From Prado023 sp963798745 (lineage in GTDB: Bacteria; Actinomycetota; Actinomycetes; S36-B12; CAIYMF01): a stretch of 64,000 bases of DNA. The DNA lies in the NCBI GenBank assembly GCA_963798745.1, contig CAWCUF010000003.1:62001-126000 (forward strand), read 5' to 3'. The translations under genes and the position numbers were made by a program. Positions 58,882 to 64,000 of this stretch are shown one piece after another. The first letter of the stretch is position 1. Every line of letters begins with the position of its first letter. Below the pieces are notes generated by a model, which ran no database searches, was not told where the DNA came from, and worked only from the letters and a program-made list of their open reading frames with translations.

Positions 58882-60167
58882 CAGGCCACCTCGAAGAACT
58901 GTTGGGCGCGCCGGATCCCCGCGGCGAGCAGATCGATCTCGAAGGGCTGGTTGTACAGCCCGAAGCTGGCCCGGGTGGTCGCCGGGACGCCGAACCGGCG
59001 GCAGGTCGGCCACGCGCAGTGGTGGCCCACCCGCACGGCGATCCCCTGGTCGTCGAGCATCTGGCCCACGTCGTGGGGGTGCAGGCCCTCGACGGTGAAC
59101 GACACCGCTCCCCCGCGGCCCTGGCTGTTCGTCGGGCCGATGATGGTCACGCCCGGGAGCTCGCCCAGCGCAGCCAGCGCGTGCTCGGTCAGCGCGTGCT
59201 CGTGGGCGGCCACTGCGGGCATGCCGATCCGGTCGAGGTACTTCACCGCAGCGGCCAGGCCGACGGCCTGGGCCACGTTCGGGGTGCCGGCCTCGAATCG
59301 CTGCGGGGGGTCGGCGAACGTCGAGCGCTGCATCGTGACCGTGGCGATCATCGAACCCCCGGTGACGAACGGCGGCATCGCGGCCAGCACGTCGGCACGT
59401 CCCCACAGGCAGCCGACCCCGGTGGGCCCGAGCATCTTGTGACCGGAGAACGCCATCAGGTCCACGCCCAGCGCTCGCACGTCGACCGGCATGTGCGGCA
59501 CCGACTGGCAGGCGTCCAGGACGACCAGCGCACCGACCGCACGCGCGCGTTGCACCAGCGGGGCGACCGGGTTGATCGTGCCCAAGATGTTGGACTGGTG
59601 CACGAAGGACACCACGCGGGTGCGTTCGGTGACCAGCGTGTCGAGGTCGGTCAGGTCCAGGCGGCCGTCGTCGGTGATCGGGAGCCAGCGCAGGACCGCC
59701 CCGGTCTTGTCGCACAGCTCCTGCCAGGGCACCAGATTGGCGTGGTGCTCCATCTCGGTGACCAGGATCTCGTCCCCGGGCGCCAGCACGAACCGCTCGG
59801 CGCCCTCGGGCAGCGGTGCCCCGTGCGCCTTCTTCGCGGTGGCCGAGCTGAACGCGTGCGCCACGATGTTCAGTGATTCGGTCGCGTTGCGGGTGAAGAT
59901 CAGCTCGCTGGCTCGGGCGCCCACGAAGCCGGCGATCACCGCGCGCGCGGACTCGAACGCGTCGGTGGCCTGCTCGGCCAGGAAGTGCGCCCCGCGGTGC
60001 ACCGCCGCGTTGCGTGTCTCGTAGAACTCGCGCTCGGCGTCGAGCACCTCGACCGGCTTCTGCGAGGTCGCGGCGGTGTCCAGGTACACCAGCGACCGCC
60101 CGCCGCGCACGGTGCGCGCCAGGATCGGGAAGTCCGCCCGCAGGGCCGGGTCGAGCAGGGGGCTCAC
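58881..60167 (-). CDS. sufS: Cysteine desulfurase SufS
   Basis: The 428-residue PLP enzyme removes sulfur from cysteine, forming an enzyme persulfide that goes to SufU. It has YLDTAATSQKP, RNATESLN, TEMEHHANLVPWQ, the PLP lysine in FSGHKMLGPTG, and the persulfide cysteine in VRVGHHCAWPTCR, which is the short-loop class II arrangement. The GTG overlaps the sufC stop (GTGA). Confidence 0.97.
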   Translation of the reverse strand: MSPLLDPALRADFPILARTVRGGRSLVYLDTAATSQKPVEVLDAEREFYETRNAAVHRGAHFLAEQATDAFESARAVIAGFVGARASELIFTRNATESLNIVAHAFSSATAKKAHGAPLPEGAERFVLAPGDEILVTEMEHHANLVPWQELCDKTGAVLRWLPITDDGRLDLTDLDTLVTERTRVVSFVHQSNILGTINPVAPLVQRARAVGALVVLDACQSVPHMPVDVRALGVDLMAFSGHKMLGPTGVGCLWGRADVLAAMPPFVTGGSMIATVTMQRSTFADPPQRFEAGTPNVAQAVGLAAAVKYLDRIGMPAVAAHEHALTEHALAALGELPGVTIIGPTNSQGRGGAVSFTVEGLHPHDVGQMLDDQGIAVRVGHHCAWPTCRRFGVPATTRASFGLYNQPFEIDLLAAGIRRAQQFFEVA

Positions 60168-60928
60168 GCCGAGGCCGCCGCCGCTGCGTAGCGCGCGTAG
60201 CCGTCGGCCTCGATCGCGTCAGCCAGCTCCGGGCCGCCCTCGTCGACGATCCGACCGTCGACGAACACGTGCACGAAGTCCGGGCGCACGTAGCGCAGGA
60301 TCCGGCTGAAGTGGGTGATCAGCAGCACGCCGGCGTCGCCGGCCTCGCGGACCCGGTTGATGCCCTCGGAGACCACGCGCAGGGCGTCGACGTCCAGACC
60401 GGAGTCGGTCTCGTCGAGGATGGCCATCTTCGGGTTGAGCAGCCCGAGCTGCAGGATCTCGGCCCGCTTGCGCTCACCGCCGGAGAAGCCCTCGTTGACG
60501 TTGCGCGCGGCAAACGTCGGGTCGATCTGCAGGTCGGCCATCGCGGCCTTCATCTCCTTGAGCCACAGGCGCAGCTTGGGGGCCTCGCCGCGCACGGCGG
60601 TGACCGAGGTGCGCAGGAAGTTCGACACCGACACGCCGGGCACCTCGACCGGGTGCTGCATGGCCAGGAACAGCCCGGCGCGCGCCCGCTCGTCGACGCT
60701 CATCGCCAGCACGTCAGCACCGTCGAGGGTGACGGTGCCCGACGAGATCGTGTACTTGGGGTGCCCGGCCACGGCGTAGGCCAGCGTGGACTTGCCCGAG
60801 CCGTTGGGGCCCATCAGGGCGTGGGTCTCACCGGAGTTCACGGTCAGCGTGACGCCGGTGAGGATCTCCTTGGTGCCGCCGTCGGCCTCGACCGTGACGT
60901 GCAGGTCGCGGATCTCCAGGGTGGACAT
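60164..60928 (-). CDS. sufC: SufC ATPase of the Fe-S scaffold
   Basis: The 254-residue ABC-type ATPase has Walker A GPNGSGKST, the signature FSGGERKRAEILQ, Walker B MAILDETDSGLD and the His of LITHFSRIL. It works with SufB and SufD as SufBC2D, where ATP hydrolysis drives opening of the scaffold. ATG start, 22 bases after the Rieske gene. Confidence 0.97.
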   Translation of the reverse strand: MSTLEIRDLHVTVEADGGTKEILTGVTLTVNSGETHALMGPNGSGKSTLAYAVAGHPKYTISSGTVTLDGADVLAMSVDERARAGLFLAMQHPVEVPGVSVSNFLRTSVTAVRGEAPKLRLWLKEMKAAMADLQIDPTFAARNVNEGFSGGERKRAEILQLGLLNPKMAILDETDSGLDVDALRVVSEGINRVREAGDAGVLLITHFSRILRYVRPDFVHVFVDGRIVDEGGPELADAIEADGYARYAAAAASA

Positions 60929-60950
60929 GGTGTTCTCCAGTTCTCGCCGG

Positions 60951-61259
60951 TCAGGCGACGGTCACGAAGACGGAGTCGCCTTCGACGGTGACGGGGTAGA
61001 CGGGGATGGGGGTGACGGCCGGGGGGCCACTGGGCTTGCCGGTGCGCAGGTCGAACCGGGAGCCGTGCAGCCAGCACTCGAGCGTGCAGCCGTCGACCTC
61101 CCCCTCGGACAGCGACACGTCGGCGTGCGAGCAGATGTCAGAGACCGCGAACCACTGGCCCTCGGTGTGCACGACGGCGATCGGCACCCCCTCGAGGAGC
61201 ACGCGGTGTGCGGTGCCCTCGGGGACGTCGGCGACGGTACAGGCGGGCTGGGCGCTCAC
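60951..61259 (-). CDS. Rieske-type ferredoxin of the suf operon
   Basis: The 102-residue protein has both Rieske cluster motifs: CSH in DICSHADVSLSEGEVDG and CWLHG in LECWLHGSRFDLRTG. These supply two Cys and two His to a [2Fe-2S] cluster. It is a non-haem-iron oxygenase ferredoxin homologue sitting between sufD and sufC, an arrangement found in some actinobacteria. It may donate electrons during assembly, which is inference. GTG start overlaps the sufD stop (GTGA). Confidence 0.93.
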   Translation of the reverse strand: MSAQPACTVADVPEGTAHRVLLEGVPIAVVHTEGQWFAVSDICSHADVSLSEGEVDGCTLECWLHGSRFDLRTGKPSGPPAVTPIPVYPVTVEGDSVFVTVA

Positions 61260-62482
61260 ACGTCCTCCCGATCCGCCGCCTCGAAGTCGTACAACGGATC
61301 CAGCGCACCGAGCTCGGCATCGACCGCGGCCAGCAGGCGCTGCGAGACCTCCGGCACGCCGATCCGGTTGATCGCCTCGGCGAAGAAGCCGCGGACGACC
61401 AGCCTGCGCGCCACGATCTCGGGCACGCCCCGGCTCATCAGGTAGAAGAGCTGCTCGTCATCGAAGCGGCCGGTGGCGCTCGCGTGCCCCGCCCCCTCGA
61501 TCTCGCCGGTCTCGATCTCGAGGTTGGGCACCGAGTCGGCGCGCGCCCCTTCGGTGAGCACCAGGTTCCGGTTGAGCTCGTAGGTGCGGGTGCCGGTGGC
61601 CGCCGCCCGGATCAGGACATCGCCGATCCACACGGTGTGCGCCGACTCCCCCTGCAGAGCGCCCTTGTAGATGACGTCGCTGCGACAGTCCGGCACGGTG
61701 TGGTCCACGAACAGCCGGTGCTCGAGGTGCTGGCCCTCGTCGGCGAAGTAGACGCCGATCAGCTCGGCGTCGCCGCGTCGGCCCCGGTACTCGACCGAGG
61801 CGTTGTGCCGGACCAGGTCCCCGCCGAGGGTGACCACGATCGAGCGCAACGTGGCGTCGGCCTCGAGCACGGCGTGCTGGTGGCCCACGTGCGCGGTGCC
61901 GTCAGCCCACTCGTGGCTGCTCACCAGGGTGAGGTTGCCGCCGGTGGCGACATGCGCCTCGACCAGCGTGCCGACCGGGCCGGTTCCGCCGGTGTGGGTC
62001 AGCACCACTGTGCCTTGCGCTGCCTCGCCGACCTCGATGACCACGTGCCCGAACTGGGCGCCCGAACCCGCAGCGCTCAGGTCCAGGTGCACCGACCCGG
62101 CGGCAGTGTGCGCCGGGATCGTGACGATCGCGGCACGGGTGGCCGAGGCGTAGGTCTGGGCGGCGACCCGGTCGGTGGGCGTGTACCAGGCGCCCACCCG
62201 CGAGTCGTCGTGGTCGACGACCTCGACGGTGGCACCGGTGGCCGACCAGTCGGTCGCCAGGTCTGTCACCCCGGCGTCCGCTGCGGTGCCGTCGTGCAGC
62301 CCACGCAACCGTGCCAGCGGGGTGAATCGCCACTCCTCCTCGCGGCCGTGGGGCACCGGGAAGGCACTGGGGTCGCGGGAGACGATGCGCGGGGCAAGGT
62401 CGTGTGCGGGAGCGTCGAGGGTGACCTCATCTCGGACTGGCCGGACAGGACCCGTCTCGCGCTCGGTGATCGTGGTCGACAT
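61256..62482 (-). CDS. sufD: SufD scaffold subunit
   Basis: The 408-residue protein has the SufB/SufD beta-helix core: WIGDVLIRAAATGTRTYELN, GHASATGRFDDEQLFYLMSR and GVPEIVARRLVVRGFFAEAI. It pairs with SufB and SufC to make the scaffold. The ATG overlaps the sufB stop (ATGA). Confidence 0.96.
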   Translation of the reverse strand: MSTTITERETGPVRPVRDEVTLDAPAHDLAPRIVSRDPSAFPVPHGREEEWRFTPLARLRGLHDGTAADAGVTDLATDWSATGATVEVVDHDDSRVGAWYTPTDRVAAQTYASATRAAIVTIPAHTAAGSVHLDLSAAGSGAQFGHVVIEVGEAAQGTVVLTHTGGTGPVGTLVEAHVATGGNLTLVSSHEWADGTAHVGHQHAVLEADATLRSIVVTLGGDLVRHNASVEYRGRRGDAELIGVYFADEGQHLEHRLFVDHTVPDCRSDVIYKGALQGESAHTVWIGDVLIRAAATGTRTYELNRNLVLTEGARADSVPNLEIETGEIEGAGHASATGRFDDEQLFYLMSRGVPEIVARRLVVRGFFAEAINRIGVPEVSQRLLAAVDAELGALDPLYDFEAADREDV

Positions 62483-63891
62483 CAGCCGACGGCCCCTTCC
62501 ATCTGCAGCTCGATCAGGCGGTTCAGCTCGAGGGCGTACTCCATGGGCAGCTCGCGCGCGATGGGCTCGACGAACCCGCGCACGATCATGGCCATGGCCT
62601 CCTCCTCGGTCATCCCGCGACTCATCAGGTAGAACAACTGGTCCTCGGAGACCCGGCTGACCGTGGCCTCGTGGCCCATCGCGACGTCGTCGGTGCGCAC
62701 GTCGACGTACGGGTAGGTGTCCGAGCGGGAGATGTCATCGACGAGCAGCGCGTCGCAGCGCACGGTCGACTTCGAGTGGTGCGCCTGCTCCTGCACCTGG
62801 ACCAGGCCGCGGTAGGAGGTGCGCCCGCCGCCACGGGCGACCGACTTGCTCACGATCGCCGAGGACGTGTACGGCGCGGCGTGCACCATCTTCGACCCGG
62901 CGTCCTGGTGCTGGCCCTCGCCGGCGAACGCGATCGACAGTGTCTCGCCCTTGGCGTGCGCGCCCATCAGCCACACGGCCGGGTACTTCATGGTGACCTT
63001 CGAGCCGATGTTGCCGTCGATCCATTCCATCGTGGCGCCCTCGTGGGCCACGGCCCGCTTGGTGACCAGGTTGTAGACGTTGTTCGACCAGTTCTGGATG
63101 GTCGTGTACCGGCAGCGCGCGTCCTTCTTCACGATGATCTCCACGACCGCGGAGTGCAGCGAGTCACTGGAGTAGATGGGGGCCGTGCAGCCCTCGACGT
63201 AGTGCACGTAGGCGCCCTCGTCGACGATGATCAGCGTCCGCTCGAACTGTCCCATGTTCTCGGTGTTGATCCGGAAGTAGGCCTGAAGCGGGATCTCGAC
63301 CTGCACGCCGGGCGGCACGTAGATGAACGACCCGCCGGACCAGACCGAGGTGTTGAGGGCGGCGAACTTGTTGTCCCCGACCGGGATCACGGTGCCGAAG
63401 TACTCCTTGAACAGCTCCTCGTGCTCCTTGAGCGCGGTGTCGGTGTCCAGGAACAGCACACCCTGCTCCTCGAGATCCTCGCGGATCTTGTGATAGACGA
63501 CCTCGGACTCGTACTGCGCGGCCACGCCCGCGACCAGACGCTGCTTCTCGGCCTCCGGGATGCCGAGGCGGTCGTAGGTGTTCTTGATGTCCTCGGGCAG
63601 GTCCTCCCAACTGGTGGCCTGCTTCTCTGTGGAGCGCACGAAGTACTTGATGTTGTCGAAGTCGATCCCCGACAGGTCAGCGCCCCACGGCGGCATGGGC
63701 TTGCGGTCGAACAGGCGCAGGCCCTTGAGGCGCAGGTCCAGCATCCACTGCGGCTCCGACTTCAGGGTGGAGATGTTGCGCACGACGGCCTCGGAGAGCC
63801 CGCGCTTGGCCGTGGCTCCCGCCGTGTCCGTGTCGGCCCAGCCGTACTCGTACGTGCCCAGTCCCTCGAGCTGCTCGGTATTGACGCTCAC
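62482..63891 (-). CDS. sufB: SufB scaffold subunit
   Basis: The 469-residue protein has the usual SufB pattern: WMLDLRLKGLRLFDRKPMP, YVHYVEGCTAPIYSSDSLH (conserved Cys), CRYTTIQNWSNNVYNLVTKR and SYRGLVQVQEQAHHSKSTVR, and the end DQLFYLMSRGMTEEEAMAMI. It is the site of nascent cluster assembly. The GTG overlaps the sufR stop (GTGA), so the complete run sufR-sufB-sufD-Rieske-sufC-sufS-sufU-sufT has at most 22 bases between genes. Confidence 0.97.
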   Translation of the reverse strand: MSVNTEQLEGLGTYEYGWADTDTAGATAKRGLSEAVVRNISTLKSEPQWMLDLRLKGLRLFDRKPMPPWGADLSGIDFDNIKYFVRSTEKQATSWEDLPEDIKNTYDRLGIPEAEKQRLVAGVAAQYESEVVYHKIREDLEEQGVLFLDTDTALKEHEELFKEYFGTVIPVGDNKFAALNTSVWSGGSFIYVPPGVQVEIPLQAYFRINTENMGQFERTLIIVDEGAYVHYVEGCTAPIYSSDSLHSAVVEIIVKKDARCRYTTIQNWSNNVYNLVTKRAVAHEGATMEWIDGNIGSKVTMKYPAVWLMGAHAKGETLSIAFAGEGQHQDAGSKMVHAAPYTSSAIVSKSVARGGGRTSYRGLVQVQEQAHHSKSTVRCDALLVDDISRSDTYPYVDVRTDDVAMGHEATVSRVSEDQLFYLMSRGMTEEEAMAMIVRGFVEPIARELPMEYALELNRLIELQMEGAVG

Positions 63892-64000
63892 GCGGAGGTC
63901 CTTCCATCGGTGGTGGCCGCTTCGAGGGCGCCCTCGCGCCCGCCGATCGCGGTGGGGATGTGCGTCGTGCAGACGCCGTCGCCATGCGCCAATGTCGCCA
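63888..64000 (-). CDS. sufR: SufR repressor, C-terminal fragment (runs off the window)
   Basis: The last 36 codons of a gene on the minus strand end in a stop at 63888-63890, overlapping the sufB GTG. The residues TLAHGDGVCTTHIP match the C-terminus of actinobacterial SufR, where the cysteine contributes to Fe-S binding. SufR is an ArsR-like winged-helix repressor of the suf operon that senses cluster status. The DNA-binding domain lies outside the window. Confidence 0.85.
   Translation of the reverse strand, partial: ATLAHGDGVCTTHIPTAIGGREGALEAATTDGRTSA

Noticed and set aside
1..64000. CRISPR arrays, rRNA or tRNA genes
   Set aside because: No regular spaced repeats, rRNA-like segments or cloverleaf-forming sequences were recognised by eye. 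tRNAscan-SE and a CRISPR finder would decide.

Overview
This is a chromosomal window from a high-GC Gram-positive bacterium of the Actinomycetota. The evidence is the neighbourhood of actinobacterial conserved genes (SepH, DUF3710, DUF3093, DUF4193, DUF4235 and DUF5998 proteins, and a coproporphyrin-type ferrochelatase with a C-terminal cysteine cluster), a SufR-SufBD-Rieske-SufC-SufS-SufU-SufT operon, many GTG starts, and frequent 4-base ATGA/GTGA stop-start overlaps. Order and genus cannot be fixed from the sequence alone.

The left 25.9 kb is accessory and decaying. It has a MarR cassette (80-1796), a DUF998 membrane protein abutting a broken ABC-2 transporter (2650-3880), a GT39 glycosyltransferase, a membrane alpha/beta hydrolase pair divergent from a two-component system (5878-10074), a TetR regulator with a near-perfect 33-bp operator beside a truncated target gene, two fragments of LAL/MalT-type regulator N-termini, a frameshifted BrnT/BrnA toxin-antitoxin pair, an IS110 transposase remnant and a chlorophyllase-like hydrolase. 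Next comes a three-gene operon of PlsY-like acyltransferase, rifampin-phosphotransferase-like dikinase and membrane-anchored ferrochelatase-like protein (14639-19111), divergent from a heliorhodopsin (19503-20312). Then follow a DUF2892 protein under a CsoR/CstR-like box, two more pseudogenes, a fasciclin protein and a 740-residue eCIS-core (DUF4157) metalloprotease with a phospholipase C-like middle region.

From 25.9 kb on, the genes are mostly conserved housekeeping genes in compact runs: DUF3710, dut, a thioesterase, DUF3093/DUF4235, DUF4193, a gamma-carbonic-anhydrase-like protein, an ArsR-type regulator with an MFS exporter, a uridine-kinase-like NTPase, an inositol-phosphatase-like enzyme, ferrochelatase, sepH, a phosphodiesterase, DUF5998, a GNAT/acyl-CoA-ligase fusion, topoisomerase IV subunit A, an SDR, DUF6325 plus SHOCT proteins, an MFS protein, a lipoprotein PBP, Dps, DinB and an ABC exporter. 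The right end carries ABC-F, an HTH protein and enoyl-CoA hydratase, a zinc metallopeptidase, a GAP-family protein, and the translationally overlapping suf iron-sulfur assembly operon on the minus strand. The window ends inside sufR.

Most unusual are the orphan eCIS-core protein, the PlsY-like/dikinase/ferrochelatase-like cassette with the divergent heliorhodopsin, and the concentration of broken genes left of 25.9 kb. No rRNA, tRNA or CRISPR array was recognised by eye.
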